Source: Pseudomonas paralactis (GTDB taxonomy: Bacteria > Pseudomonadota > Gammaproteobacteria > Pseudomonadales > Pseudomonadaceae). Taken from it: a DNA stretch of 64,000 nt. Within the stretch, counting starts at the first letter, position 1; each line of letters starts with the position of its first letter. The notes under the pieces are model-generated. The model worked only from the letters and a program-made list of their open reading frames with translations, was not told the origin of the DNA and ran no database searches. Shown here in pieces: positions 7,833 to 19,466 of the stretch. The stretch is from NCBI RefSeq assembly GCF_001439735.1, contig NZ_JYLN01000003.1, forward strand, positions 558,001 through 622,000, written 5' to 3'. Made by a program: the position numbers and the translations under genes.

Positions 7833-9716
7833 CTAGCGGTTGCGAGTCAGCAGCGCTGGTTTCTCACCACGAGGGCGGCCTGGCAGTTGGTCCAACTGCT
7901 CAGGTGTCGGGAAGCGATCCGCTTTCGACTCCTTGTGGATGATCTTCGGCGCGGGGCCACCACGCGGGTTTTGCACTGCGGGCTCGGACAAACGTGGCTG
8001 GTCGTCACGGGCCGGGCGGCGGTTGTTGCTGCGCGAGTCCTCGCGACGGGCCTGGCCGTCACGCGGTGCACCGTTGCGCGGGCCGTTGCGCTTGGCAGGC
8101 GGAGTACCGGTGGTGCCGCCGCTGCTGTTGCGAGGGCCGTTTTGACGGCCACCCTGTGGCTGTCCACCACGGGGGGCACCCGCACCGGCGCCCTGTGCCG
8201 GGGCACCTGGACGACGGCCACGGCCCTGGGCCGGTTTGGCCTGGGGCACGTAGTCGACGCGGTTACCGAAGTTATCCACATCATCGTCGAGGAACTCGTC
8301 CGGGGCGCGGTCGGCAGCGGCGCGTGGCGGCTGGCTCGGCTGGCGCTGTTCGCGGGCCGGGGTGCCTTCACGTGGCTTTTGCTCGCGGGCCGGGCGTTCG
8401 CCACGGCTGCTGGTGGCGGACTTTTCCTTGCCCTTGTCCTTGCCTTTGTCGCGACGACCACCGCCACCACCGCCGCCGTTCGGGCCATCGCCCTTCGGAC
8501 CGCGTGGGTTGCGCGGGTTACGCACATCCGGACGCTCGCGCGCTTCAGGCTTTTCGGCCTCCACGGCGCTGGCATCGAAGCCCATCAGGTCGCCGTCGGC
8601 GATTTTCTGCTTGGTCATGCGCTCGATGCTTTTCAGCAGTTTTTCTTCGTCCGGCGCGACCAGAGAAATGGCCTCGCCCGAACGACCGGCACGGCCAGTA
8701 CGGCCGATACGGTGCACGTAATCTTCATCGACGTTCGGCAGCTCGAAGTTGACCACGTGTGGCAATTGGTCGATATCCAGGCCGCGGGCGGCGATATCGG
8801 TGGCGACCAGGATGCGCACAGTGCCGGCCTTGAAGTCGGCCAGGGCTTTGGTGCGCGCGTTCTGGCTCTTGTTGCCGTGGATGGCGACGGCGGTGAGGCC
8901 GTGCTTGTCCAGGTACTCGGCCAGGCGGTTGGCGCCGTGCTTGGTGCGGGTGAACACCAGCACCTGTTCCCACGCGCCGTGGGTGATCAGGTGCGCCAGC
9001 AGCGAGCGCTTGTGGCTGGCGGCCAGGCGGAATACGCGTTGCTCGATACGCTCGACCGTGGTGTTCGGTGGCGTGACTTCGATGCGCTCCGGGTTGTGCA
9101 GCAGCTTGCCGGCCAGGGCGGTGATGTCCTGGGAAAACGTTGCCGAAAACAGCAGGTTCTGACGTTTGGCCGGCAGGCGCGCGAGGACCTTTTTCACGTC
9201 ATGGACAAAGCCCATGTCGAGCATACGGTCGGCTTCGTCCAGCACGAGGATTTCCACGTGGGACAAATCGACGCTGCCCTGGCCGCACAGGTCGAGCAAA
9301 CGACCCGGGCAGGCGACCAGTACGTCAACGCCGCGGGACATGGCCTGAACCTGTGGGTTCATGCCGACGCCGCCGAAGATGCAGGCGCTGACGAACTTCA
9401 GGTCGCGGGCATACAGCTTGAAGCTGTCGTGCACTTGGGCGGCGAGTTCGCGGGTTGGGGTCAGGACCAGTACACGCGGTTGGCGCGGGCCGTGACGCTG
9501 GGATTTGTCCGGGTGACCGTTGGGAAACAACCGCTCCAGAATCGGGAGGGCGAAACCACCGGTTTTACCAGTACCTGTCTGAGCCGCGACCATCAGGTCG
9601 CGACCTTGCAACACGGCGGGAATGGCCCGCTGTTGCACCGGAGTAGGCTCGGTATAGCCCGCTGCCTCGATGGCGCGGACTAAAGCCTCGGAGAGACCGA
9701 GGGAAGCAAAGGACAT
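7833..9716 (-). CDS. rhlE: DEAD-box ATP-dependent RNA helicase RhlE
   Basis: 627 residues. The N-terminal helicase core starts at [10 protein letters not shown], followed by the Q motif (TPVQQRAIP), motif I AQTGTGKT (45-52), PTRELA, DEAD, SAT and [10 protein letters not shown]. From roughly residue 380 to the end the protein is a long low-complexity tail rich in Arg, Gly, Pro and Gln, much longer than the E. coli RhlE tail. It is typical of Pseudomonas RhlE and expected to bind RNA or drive condensates. RhlE acts in rRNA maturation, RNA decay and cold growth. The ATG at 9716 is chosen because the conserved N terminus begins there. Confidence 0.92.
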   Translation of the reverse strand: MSFASLGLSEALVRAIEAAGYTEPTPVQQRAIPAVLQGRDLMVAAQTGTGKTGGFALPILERLFPNGHPDKSQRHGPRQPRVLVLTPTRELAAQVHDSFKLYARDLKFVSACIFGGVGMNPQVQAMSRGVDVLVACPGRLLDLCGQGSVDLSHVEILVLDEADRMLDMGFVHDVKKVLARLPAKRQNLLFSATFSQDITALAGKLLHNPERIEVTPPNTTVERIEQRVFRLAASHKRSLLAHLITHGAWEQVLVFTRTKHGANRLAEYLDKHGLTAVAIHGNKSQNARTKALADFKAGTVRILVATDIAARGLDIDQLPHVVNFELPNVDEDYVHRIGRTGRAGRSGEAISLVAPDEEKLLKSIERMTKQKIADGDLMGFDASAVEAEKPEARERPDVRNPRNPRGPKGDGPNGGGGGGGRRDKGKDKGKEKSATSSRGERPAREQKPREGTPAREQRQPSQPPRAAADRAPDEFLDDDVDNFGNRVDYVPQAKPAQGRGRRPGAPAQGAGAGAPRGGQPQGGRQNGPRNSSGGTTGTPPAKRNGPRNGAPRDGQARREDSRSNNRRPARDDQPRLSEPAVQNPRGGPAPKIIHKESKADRFPTPEQLDQLPGRPRGEKPALLTRNR

Positions 9717-9938
9717 GAGTAATCCTGTTTTAGTTAGGGCTTGGCCCAAAGGGATAATCTTGCCGGGCGTGAATGGCGCTTAGGGGAGCGCAATCCCGTC
9801 CGGTCCTGCTGTGTCTGGCGGGCACTCCATCGGCTCGCGCGGGCTGCAAAGCTGCGCAGTAGCTGGGTTGGGTGCCTTTTTCAAGACCCGAGCGGCCGGG
9901 CGTAAGCCTGGCGGAAAGGCCGGAGTATAACAGAGCAA

Positions 9939-10742
9939 TCACGGCGCGCTGCTTTCCTGCTGCTCAACGGCGTCTGCGGAGGCTGATATCGGGGCGGTTT
10001 GCGCCTGCATCCCACCATATTTTGCGCTCAAGGCGGCATAGGCCGGCTCTTGCTTGAAGCGCTTGAGCTCGGCGGCAAAGCGCTGTACCAGCAGGTCCAT
10101 GCCGGCTCCACGGCGCACCGCGAGAAATTGTTGCTGGCGGCTGACCACCATTGCCGCCTGGCTGACTTTGCCCTCAAGGCCCAGGGTCTTGATGATGTGT
10201 TGCCCCACCCGCCGGTCAGTCACGACCATATCGATGCGCCCGAGCATCAGTTTGCCGAAGTTGGCTTCATGGCTGGGAGCGGGTTCGCGCTCGAATGCGT
10301 CAGAGCCACTGAATGCTTGGCCATAGAGATAGCCGGGCGAAATGCCGACAGTCAGGCCGCGCAGCTCATCGAGGGTTTCGGCGGGGTGAGGGCGTTCATT
10401 GGCGTAGAACAGGACGAATTCAACTTGCGACAAGGGTTCGCTGGGGTAGAGCAACTGGGCGTCGCGCTCATGGCTGTGGAAGATATCCAGCGCCCCGTCG
10501 GCGTGGCCCTGATCGAGCATCGCCAGGCAGCGCTTCCAGGGCAGGAACTGCCATTGCACCTCCACGCCCAGGCGCTGGAACACGATCACGGTGGTTTCGT
10601 AATCCAGGCCGGCCATGTTGCCGTTATCGTCGTAGACATAGGGGGCCCAGGGCTCGGTGACAATGCGCAGTTTCTCGCCATGAGCGGCCAGGCTCAGGCA
10701 AGAAAAAAGCACAGCGGTCAGTAGCTTGAAAATGGTGGGCAT
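9939..10742 (-). CDS. Periplasmic solute-binding protein, SBP_bac_3 type, orphan
   Basis: 267 residues with a signal peptide (MPTIFKLLTAVLFSCLSLAAHG) and an SBP_bac_3 fold opening with LRIVTEPWAPYVYDDNGNMAGLDYE. This form, with WKRCLAMLDQGHADG, is common among stand-alone Pseudomonas binding proteins of polar amino-acid type. No permease or ATPase is nearby. It may work with a remote transporter or be a sensory component; the ligand is unknown. The short tail after AQTAPIS is low complexity. Confidence 0.8.
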   Translation of the reverse strand: MPTIFKLLTAVLFSCLSLAAHGEKLRIVTEPWAPYVYDDNGNMAGLDYETTVIVFQRLGVEVQWQFLPWKRCLAMLDQGHADGALDIFHSHERDAQLLYPSEPLSQVEFVLFYANERPHPAETLDELRGLTVGISPGYLYGQAFSGSDAFEREPAPSHEANFGKLMLGRIDMVVTDRRVGQHIIKTLGLEGKVSQAAMVVSRQQQFLAVRRGAGMDLLVQRFAAELKRFKQEPAYAALSAKYGGMQAQTAPISASADAVEQQESSAP

Positions 10743-10805
10743 ACCTTGAGGTTACGATGCTCCCGGAAGAAAGAGAAGCTCTGGCACGCGGATTGGCGGA
10801 CGCTC

Positions 10806-11888
10806 TTATTTCACCGGAGTACCCAGCAAGTGGTTTTGGATCGCGGCGCGGCGCTCACCCAGAATCAGGCGCACCACGGGGTTGGCGAACCAGTGTTCCA
10901 GCTGGTGGGCATCGATCGGGCGCTTTTGGCGTTCTTCCTGGTTTTTTCGGGCCTTGTCCCACCAGACCGGGGCGCAGGCTTGATCAAACTCGTTTTCGTG
11001 TTCGTGGCAGCCGTAGAGGATTTCCCGCATGAACTGTTGCTGGTGTTTGGGCAGCAGCAGGGTGATCAGCTTGTACATCAGGCGCTGCAAGCGCGGTGGG
11101 CGTGGCAGGTACGAGGAGACCCGGCGGGTGTCGGCCAGGGCTTGTGTACTGGTGGGGGCGCTGGCGTGCTTGGCGATCCACGCCTTGACCTTGGCTCGGA
11201 ACAGCTGTTTGCGGCTCCAGTAGTGATAGATCAGGTCCGGGCACTCACGCACATTGACGGTGCGGTAGGCGGCGATGGACAAGCAGAACTCTTCCAGGGT
11301 GTAGGCGCCTTGGGCGTGGGGAAACAGTTCATCCATCAATTCGATGGAACGGTCGAGGATGTATGCATCCTGTTGGGTGAGGCCAATGACCCCGGAATTC
11401 AGGGCCATCATGTCATCGTCGGCTACGCCCTTGGCCAGTAGGCGCTGATGCAGGGCGGTGTAGAGGATGCTTTCGCGGTTGTCGCCGTACTTGGCGCAGG
11501 CGGTGTTGCACAACAGGGTGCCGGGCTGTACGCGCTCGAACAGCGCCATGGGCGAATGGTGGAAGAAGGTGTCGGTGTCGATCAGTAACGCCACCTGGGA
11601 TTCTTCCAGCACTTGGCGCAGGAGCACGTGTTTGGTGCGGAAGTGATAGCCGTAGGGCTCGCTCCAGCGTTTGCGGGTGGCCTCGTCCAGTGGACGTACA
11701 CGTACTGGTAGCAGTCGATAGGGCTCGGGGTCGTCGCTGAACACCTGGATGTCCAGCGGTGCGTCCGGGGTGTCCTGCAGGAACGCCAGTGCGCTGGCGA
11801 TGCTGAATATCGCTTCCTGATGGTAGGTCTGGGCACCGAAGACCAAGTAGACCAGCTGCGGGCGGGAAGTCGGGGATGCTATGTTCAT
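10806..11888 (-). CDS. Putative glycosyltransferase-like protein (GT-A fold, DxD)
   Basis: 360 residues with no signal peptide. The N-terminal strand QLVYLVFGAQTYHQEAIFS and the acidic LLIDTDTFF (DTD at 104-106) after a helix resemble nucleotide-diphospho-sugar transferases, in which the DxD binds metal and sugar nucleotide. A later NSGVIGL fits the same fold. The C-terminal third is basic and helical. There are no cell-wall or LPS genes beside it, so donor and acceptor are unknown. It is transcribed toward the binding-protein gene. The function is inferred from motifs only. Confidence 0.55.
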   Translation of the reverse strand: MNIASPTSRPQLVYLVFGAQTYHQEAIFSIASALAFLQDTPDAPLDIQVFSDDPEPYRLLPVRVRPLDEATRKRWSEPYGYHFRTKHVLLRQVLEESQVALLIDTDTFFHHSPMALFERVQPGTLLCNTACAKYGDNRESILYTALHQRLLAKGVADDDMMALNSGVIGLTQQDAYILDRSIELMDELFPHAQGAYTLEEFCLSIAAYRTVNVRECPDLIYHYWSRKQLFRAKVKAWIAKHASAPTSTQALADTRRVSSYLPRPPRLQRLMYKLITLLLPKHQQQFMREILYGCHEHENEFDQACAPVWWDKARKNQEERQKRPIDAHQLEHWFANPVVRLILGERRAAIQNHLLGTPVK

Positions 11889-11923
11889 GGACTGCGGAGT
11901 TCTTTTGGGTCACGTAAACGACA

Positions 11924-11949
11924 AAGGCCCTCGTCTGAACGAGGGCCTT
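11924..11949 (-). terminator. Terminator of the ahcY-metF unit
   Basis: Perfect 10-bp stem AAGGCCCTCG / CGAGGGCCTT with loop TCTGAA. It lies 19 bp past the metF stop in the direction of transcription, with a short T-run after the stem on the minus strand. Confidence 0.8.
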
Positions 11950-11967
11950 GGCGCAACCGGGCAAGCC

Positions 11968-12813
11968 TTAGCGTGGCAGCTTGAGGTTGTTCCAAATGGC
12001 GAGGCTGGGTTCAGCCTGATTCAGGGTATAGAAATGCAGCCCTGGCGCACCCCCCTGCAACAATTGCTCACACATCTCGGTGATGACCTGCTCGCCGAAC
12101 GCCTGGATGCTTTTGACGTCGTCGCCATAGGCCTCCAGTTGCTTGCGCACCCAGCGTGGGATTTCGGCACCGCAGGCGTCGGAGAAACGCGCCAGCTTGC
12201 TGTAGTTGGTGATAGGCATGATGCCCGGCACGATCGGAATATTCACACCCATCGCTTGTACACGCTCGACGAAGTAGAAGTAGCTGTCGGCGTTGAAGAA
12301 GTATTGGGTGATTGCACTGTTGGCGCCGGCATTGGCCTTGCGCACGAAGTTATGCAAATCGTCTTCGAAATTGCGCGCCTGGGGATGCATCTCCGGGTAG
12401 GCGGCCACTTCGACATGGAAGTGATCGCCGCTTTCTTCGCGGATGAAACTCACCAGGTCGTTGGCGTAGCGCAGCTCACCGCTGGCCATGCCCATGCCGG
12501 ACGGCAGGTCTCCACGCAAGGCGACGATACGCTTGATGCCGGCGGCTTTGTATTGGGTCAGCAGGCCACGCAGGTCGGCCTTGCTGTCGCCCACGCACGA
12601 CAAGTGCGGAGCGGCGGGAACTTTGACTTCGCTTTCCAGCTGCAACACGGTGTTGATGGTGCGGTCGCGGGTCGAACCGCCGGCGCCGTAGGTGCAGGAG
12701 AAGAAGTCGGGGTTGTAGCTGGCCAGCACCTTGGCAGTGGCCATCAGCTTTTCATGCCCAGCATCGGTCTTGGTCGGGAAGAACTCGAAGCTGTAGCGAC
12801 GGTCTTGGGACAT
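11968..12813 (-). CDS. metF: 5,10-methylenetetrahydrofolate reductase
   Basis: 281 residues, normal for MetF, an FAD enzyme making 5-methyl-THF for methionine regeneration. It opens MSQDRRYSFEFFPTKTD, the family's N-terminal FEFFPPK-type block, and keeps VTYGAGG-type (CTYGAGGSTRDRT) and the later PGIMPI motif. Of two nearby ATGs I choose 12813: AAGGG sits 7 nt ahead of it but only 1 nt ahead of the ATG at 12819. It lies 178 bp downstream of ahcY on the same strand with a REP pair between. It is presumably read through from the riboswitch-controlled ahcY transcript, as in other pseudomonads. Confidence 0.95.
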   Translation of the reverse strand: MSQDRRYSFEFFPTKTDAGHEKLMATAKVLASYNPDFFSCTYGAGGSTRDRTINTVLQLESEVKVPAAPHLSCVGDSKADLRGLLTQYKAAGIKRIVALRGDLPSGMGMASGELRYANDLVSFIREESGDHFHVEVAAYPEMHPQARNFEDDLHNFVRKANAGANSAITQYFFNADSYFYFVERVQAMGVNIPIVPGIMPITNYSKLARFSDACGAEIPRWVRKQLEAYGDDVKSIQAFGEQVITEMCEQLLQGGAPGLHFYTLNQAEPSLAIWNNLKLPR

Positions 12814-12860
12814 GGTCATACCCTTGGAAGCTCATAATTGCGCAATGTGTACACCGTCGA

Positions 12861-12951
12861 TGTGGGAGGGGGCTTGCCCCCGATGGCGGTGGGTCAGTCG
12901 ATAGATTTACTAATCTGACACTCCGCTATCGGGGGCAAGCCCCCTCCCACA
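12861..12951. repeat. REP pair, GTGGGAGGGGGCTTGCCCCC type
   Basis: Arms TGTGGGAGGGGGCTTGCCCC and GGGGCAAGCCCCCTCCCACA in inverted order with about 50 bp between. It lies in the ahcY-metF gap and could fold as a large hairpin in the joint transcript. Confidence 0.9.
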
Positions 12952-12991
12952 TTACAAGCCCACTCACGCCAGGAGAGTGGCAGCAGGTGTA

Positions 12992-15229
<2,238 letters not shown>

Positions 15230-15233
15230 ATGT

Positions 15234-17153
15234 ATGAAAGTCGCCAGTTCCGTCATAGAGAATTATCCTTTTTCGCCTCAGTTGTTGAGCCAGGACGTGA
15301 AAACGACCCTGGTCAAGGGCGTAGGCGAGCGCAACCTGAGTATGTATCGCCATAGCGATGGCCGCGTCGAGGTGGTGCTGTCACCGCCGCCGCCCGCTCA
15401 CTTGGTGCTCAGTGGCGGTGGCGCCAAGGGCATTGCCTTTGCCGGGGTGGTGCAGGCGCTTGAAGGCGCCGACAAACTCAAAGACGTCAAGGTGGTTTCC
15501 GGCTCGTCTGCCGGGGCGATTTCTGCAGCGTTGCTTGCCAGTGGCATGGGTGCGACGGCCTTTACGCAGCTGTCCAACAACCTCGATTTGCCGCACCTGC
15601 TCAACAGCAAGAATCCCGCCCTGGCCTGGCTGCAAGATGTCGGCTCCGAGTTAGGCAAGCTTGCCGGCAAGCTGCCTGGCCCGGCCGGCAATATTTCTCA
15701 ACTGTTGCTGACCCTGTTGCCGCGCCTGCAAACCGAAGGGCAGCCTTTGGAGGACTTGATTGGCAACGAGTCGCGTCGATCGATTCTTGCACGGATCGAG
15801 AGCTTGCCTTTGGCCAACCGGTCGCCTGAGGTCACGCACATTGCCGACCGGCTCAAAGCCGCAACCGGGCCGACCTTTCGTGATTTGGAGGTGTTGAGCC
15901 GCCATATTCCGACGATCAAGCAACTGAACATCACCGGCACGGGGATGTTCGATGGTCGGCCGCAGTTGGTGGTGTTCAATGCCGGCCTGACGCCGGATAT
16001 GGATATTGCCCGCGCAGCGCTTATTTCGGGTGCATTGCCGGGCCTGTTCAAAAGCCCGTCCGAACAGGGCCATGGGTTCCAGGCGGCGGCAGAGGTAACG
16101 ATGTTTCAAGACGGAGGGTTGCTCCTCAATACCCCGGCGCCCGGCGTCATCGAGCGTTCGTTCCCGGAGAGCCCGCTGGGCAAGGACGAAGCGCTGATCG
16201 TCACGTTCGAATCCGACCAGGCCTCGCCACCGGCCCGCAGTGGTAATTTTTTCAGTTCTTTGGCGGACACCTTCACTGGCACGCCGCATACCGCGGCTGA
16301 AACCTACCAGAATGATCGGCTCAAGGCGTTCCTGGATCAAACGGTGACATTGCCGCTGAACTCAAGCAAAGGCGACTTTCGCGGCCTGCTCAACGGCACC
16401 GTCAACTTCACCATGACCCTGCAGCAAAAGCTGCATTTGCAGGCCCAAGCCTGCCAGTCGGTGTCGGCCCACCTGGAAAAGCGCGAACTGCTGCGTGAGC
16501 GCCATGAGTTCGCTTCCCTGGACGATGCCGTCATGGCGATGGATGATCAGATGCTGGCAAGCGCGCAGGATCAACTGCAGAAGGCACCCGCCAGCGCAGA
16601 CGCTTTGCGCTTTCGTCAGGAGGCGAAACAGGCGCTGGAGGCGTTGAACAGTGCGATTGCCGAAGCCAACCACACCGGCACATCCCTGGTGATGACGCCA
16701 AAAATAGCCGAAGCATTACGCAATCTGGATGCCCTCGCCAGCAAGCCAGAGCACATCGAGTGGCTGGGCAAGCGTCTGAATGCGCCGGGGCAACGTAATT
16801 TTCAGCAACTTTTACAGGTGGGCGCCAGGCAGGCAAAGGGCAATGCGTCCGACATGTCCAGGGTGCTGAACAGTGCTGTGGCCGAAATGCAAAGACGTGA
16901 TATTGGCGTAAAGGCTGAGAATTTTACGCGGGAGGTCATTTATCCATCGCTGTACCGCCCAGGCCAGCCGGCATCCAACGTCGAGCTGTTGCAACGTGCA
17001 GTGCGTGACTTGAAAGAAGCCAGGACGCCGCAAGCGTTCAACACTGTGCTCGATGGCATTATCAAACACTATGGGGCCCGCAATAAGCCCTGGAGCAAAC
17101 CCTTAAGCTCCACCACCGTGGAACAGGCCAAGGCGTGGCGCATTCCGGTTTAA
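15234..17153 (+). CDS. ExoU-like patatin phospholipase (putative secreted effector)
   Basis: 639 residues. The patatin-like domain has oxyanion GGGAKG (61-66), nucleophile GSSAG (90-94, Ser92) and DGG with Asp293. The Ser-to-Asp spacing (201) and the Asp-to-C-terminus length (346) nearly equal those of P. aeruginosa ExoU (Ser142, Asp344, 687 residues). The missing part is therefore about 50 N-terminal residues, where ExoU carries its type III secretion and SpcU chaperone region. The C-terminal half is helical, as expected for ExoU's membrane and ubiquitin-binding part. ExoU itself is an A2-type phospholipase activated by host ubiquitin. No secretion or chaperone genes adjoin. The ATG at 15234 is preferred to 15230, whose frame stops at 15355. 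Confidence 0.8.
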   Translation: MKVASSVIENYPFSPQLLSQDVKTTLVKGVGERNLSMYRHSDGRVEVVLSPPPPAHLVLSGGGAKGIAFAGVVQALEGADKLKDVKVVSGSSAGAISAALLASGMGATAFTQLSNNLDLPHLLNSKNPALAWLQDVGSELGKLAGKLPGPAGNISQLLLTLLPRLQTEGQPLEDLIGNESRRSILARIESLPLANRSPEVTHIADRLKAATGPTFRDLEVLSRHIPTIKQLNITGTGMFDGRPQLVVFNAGLTPDMDIARAALISGALPGLFKSPSEQGHGFQAAAEVTMFQDGGLLLNTPAPGVIERSFPESPLGKDEALIVTFESDQASPPARSGNFFSSLADTFTGTPHTAAETYQNDRLKAFLDQTVTLPLNSSKGDFRGLLNGTVNFTMTLQQKLHLQAQACQSVSAHLEKRELLRERHEFASLDDAVMAMDDQMLASAQDQLQKAPASADALRFRQEAKQALEALNSAIAEANHTGTSLVMTPKIAEALRNLDALASKPEHIEWLGKRLNAPGQRNFQQLLQVGARQAKGNASDMSRVLNSAVAEMQRRDIGVKAENFTREVIYPSLYRPGQPASNVELLQRAVRDLKEARTPQAFNTVLDGIIKHYGARNKPWSKPLSSTTVEQAKAWRIPV

Positions 17154-17224
17154 TTGCCGGGCCATTGAACAGCCATCGTCGCGGCATGTCGTAGCTTCAG
17201 GCACCCCACGGACTCTGGTACATC

Positions 17225-18112
17225 ATGGCCACTCAAGCAGACGGCAAAACCCCCAACCTGTCGCAGGAAGAGCAGCAGGACGTCGACAAGAACCAGCCGC
17301 CCCGCGCGGCGGTTCTTCACGAAATCATCCGTACCCAGGGCGATCAGGAGCTGGAGCGCAGCGTCGCCGCCTTGTGGTGGTCGGCACTGGCGGCTGGACT
17401 CACCATGGGCCTGTCGTTAATGGCCATGGGTTTGCTCAATTCCCGCCTGCCGGACGCCGAGGGCTTCAAGGTGATCGCCAGTTTTGGCTATTGCGCGGGG
17501 TTTCTGGCGGTGATCCTCGCACGCCAGCAACTGTTCACCGAAAACACCCTGACTGCGGTGCTGCCGGTGATGAGCAAACCCACTCTGGGCAATGCTGCGC
17601 GGCTGTTACGGCTATGGACAGTCGTGCTGGTGGGCAACCTGTGCGGCACCTTGCTGGTGGCTTACGTGATGTTGCATTTGCCGATTTTCGATACCAAGAC
17701 CGACCTGGCTTTCCTCGAAATCGGACGCAAGATCATGGAAAACGACTCGGGTCAGATGTTTGCCAAGGGCATCGTTTCCGGCTGGATGATCGCCACCATG
17801 GTGTGGATGATTCCATCGATGGAAAGCGCAAAGATGTGGATCATTATCCTGATCACTTACCTGATGGCGCTGGGTGACTTCACGCATATCGTCGTGGGTT
17901 CGGCGGAAGTGTCGTACCTGGTGTTTGCCGGCGAGCTGCCGTGGAAGGATTTCTGGCTGGTGTTTGCCGGGCCGACCCTGGCGGGCAATATCATCGGTGG
18001 CAGTTTTATCTTTGCCCTGATCAGCCATGCGCAGATTCGCAGTGAGAGCAGCCTGCCGGGCAAGTCGGCTGCGGATCCGCGGCATCCGCAGCCGGTTGAA
18101 AAAGATCAGTGA
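17225..18112 (+). CDS. Formate/nitrite transporter family membrane channel (YfdC-like)
   Basis: 295 residues. An N-terminal hydrophilic stretch of about 50 residues (QEEQQDVDK...) is followed by six hydrophobic segments typical of FNT pentameric channels (FocA/NirC/YfdC). Family-like points are FTENTLTAVLPV and the GDFTHIVVGSAE segment, matching the region around the FNT pore histidine. The long polar N terminus and overall length resemble YfdC rather than FocA; the substrate is unknown. It converges on the antiporter gene, with the stop codons overlapping by 7 bp. Confidence 0.85.
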   Translation: MATQADGKTPNLSQEEQQDVDKNQPPRAAVLHEIIRTQGDQELERSVAALWWSALAAGLTMGLSLMAMGLLNSRLPDAEGFKVIASFGYCAGFLAVILARQQLFTENTLTAVLPVMSKPTLGNAARLLRLWTVVLVGNLCGTLLVAYVMLHLPIFDTKTDLAFLEIGRKIMENDSGQMFAKGIVSGWMIATMVWMIPSMESAKMWIIILITYLMALGDFTHIVVGSAEVSYLVFAGELPWKDFWLVFAGPTLAGNIIGGSFIFALISHAQIRSESSLPGKSAADPRHPQPVEKDQ

Positions 18113-19365
18113 TGCTCGGGCATAGCCTGGGGCTCGCCCCGGGTTACGTGCTTGACCAGCTTGCCGATGCTCAACCCCTGCAACAGGATCGATGACAGCA
18201 CCACGATGTAGGTGATGCTCAGCAACAAGTCGCGCTCGGGGCCCAACGGCAATGCCAGTGCCAGGGCCACCGAGACACCGCCGCGCAAACCACCCCAGGT
18301 CAATATACGGATAGTGCCGCGCGGTACCGTGCGCCAGCGCCGCAGCAGCAGGATCGCCGGGGCCACCGTCAACAGGCGTGAGAGCAGGATCGCCACCGCG
18401 AGCAAACTGGCCGCCAATACGTGCAGCCAGTTGAATGGCAACAGCAGCAACTCCATACCGATCAGCGCAAACAGCAAGGCGTTGAGCATGTCATCGAGCA
18501 GTTCCCAGAAGCCATCCAGGTAGCGACGCGTCATGTCGTTCATCGCCAGCTTGCGTCCCAGGTTGCCGATGATCAGCCCCGCGACCACCATGGCAATCGG
18601 CGCGGATACGTGCAGTTCCGAAGCCATGGCCGATCCGCCGATGACCAGCGCGAGGGTCAGCATCACTTCGATCTGGTGCTGTTCGATGCTCTTGATCATC
18701 AGGTACACGAGGTAGCCGATCAGCCCACCGAATGCCACGCCGCCTATGGCCTCGTGGGCAAACAGCATGGCAGTGGCGCCCACGGTGGGCGTCTCGCCCA
18801 ACTGCGCGATACCCAACAGCACGGTAAACACCACCACGGCGGTGCCGTCATTGAACAGCGACTCGCCGACGATGGTGGTCTTCAGCGGTTTTGACGCATT
18901 GGCGGTACGCAGCACGCCGAGCACCGCAATCGGGTCCGTAGGCGAGATCAGCGCGCCGAACAGCAGGCAGTAAAGGAAGCTTACGTGCCAGCCGAACAAG
19001 GCGAAGATGTAATAGGCCAGGCTGCCGATCACCACGGTGGCGATCAACACGCCAAAGGTGGCCAGCAGGCCGATGGGCCAGCGGTAGCTGCGCAGGTCGT
19101 TCAAGTTGACGTGCAAGGCGCCGGCGAACAGCAGGAATGACAGCATCCAGTTCATCAGCAAGTCGCCGAAGTCGATCTGGCCGATCAATTGCTGGACGCG
19201 CTCCTCCAGGCCGGGATAGCCGATAAAGCTCAGGCCCTGCAGGATCAGGGAAAACAGCAGCGCAGTGACCATCACCCCGATGGTCGGCGGCAGGCCGATA
19301 AAACGGAAGTTCACATAGGTGAGCAGGGTAGTGAGGCAAATGAAGGCGGCGACAAGTTCAAGCAT
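18106..19365 (-). CDS. Sodium(cation)/proton antiporter, CPA1/NhaP type
   Basis: 419 residues with about 12 membrane segments. The CPA1 ion-binding signature appears as LFGALISPTDPIAVL, with FNDGTAVVVF following, as in NhaP/NHE proteins. It exchanges Na+ or K+ for protons across the inner membrane. The ATG at 19365 (MLELVAAFIC) starts directly in the first membrane segment; the longer frame to 19452 adds a polar, unlike tail. Divergent from the EamA-type gene across about 100 bp. Confidence 0.9.
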   Translation of the reverse strand: MLELVAAFICLTTLLTYVNFRFIGLPPTIGVMVTALLFSLILQGLSFIGYPGLEERVQQLIGQIDFGDLLMNWMLSFLLFAGALHVNLNDLRSYRWPIGLLATFGVLIATVVIGSLAYYIFALFGWHVSFLYCLLFGALISPTDPIAVLGVLRTANASKPLKTTIVGESLFNDGTAVVVFTVLLGIAQLGETPTVGATAMLFAHEAIGGVAFGGLIGYLVYLMIKSIEQHQIEVMLTLALVIGGSAMASELHVSAPIAMVVAGLIIGNLGRKLAMNDMTRRYLDGFWELLDDMLNALLFALIGMELLLLPFNWLHVLAASLLAVAILLSRLLTVAPAILLLRRWRTVPRGTIRILTWGGLRGGVSVALALALPLGPERDLLLSITYIVVLSSILLQGLSIGKLVKHVTRGEPQAMPEHH

Positions 19366-19466
19366 CCGGGGTCCTTGGGCGGGAAATGTAGGCACACAGG
19401 GTGCGCCGAGGCAGTGTTTAGTATAAACAGGTGCAGTTACATCACGAATCAATTGAGGAGGTTCTG

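Noticed and set aside
7692..9683. 663-codon open frame antisense to rhlE
   Set aside because: Arises from the GC-rich repetitive codons of the RhlE tail; RhlE motifs settle the strand.
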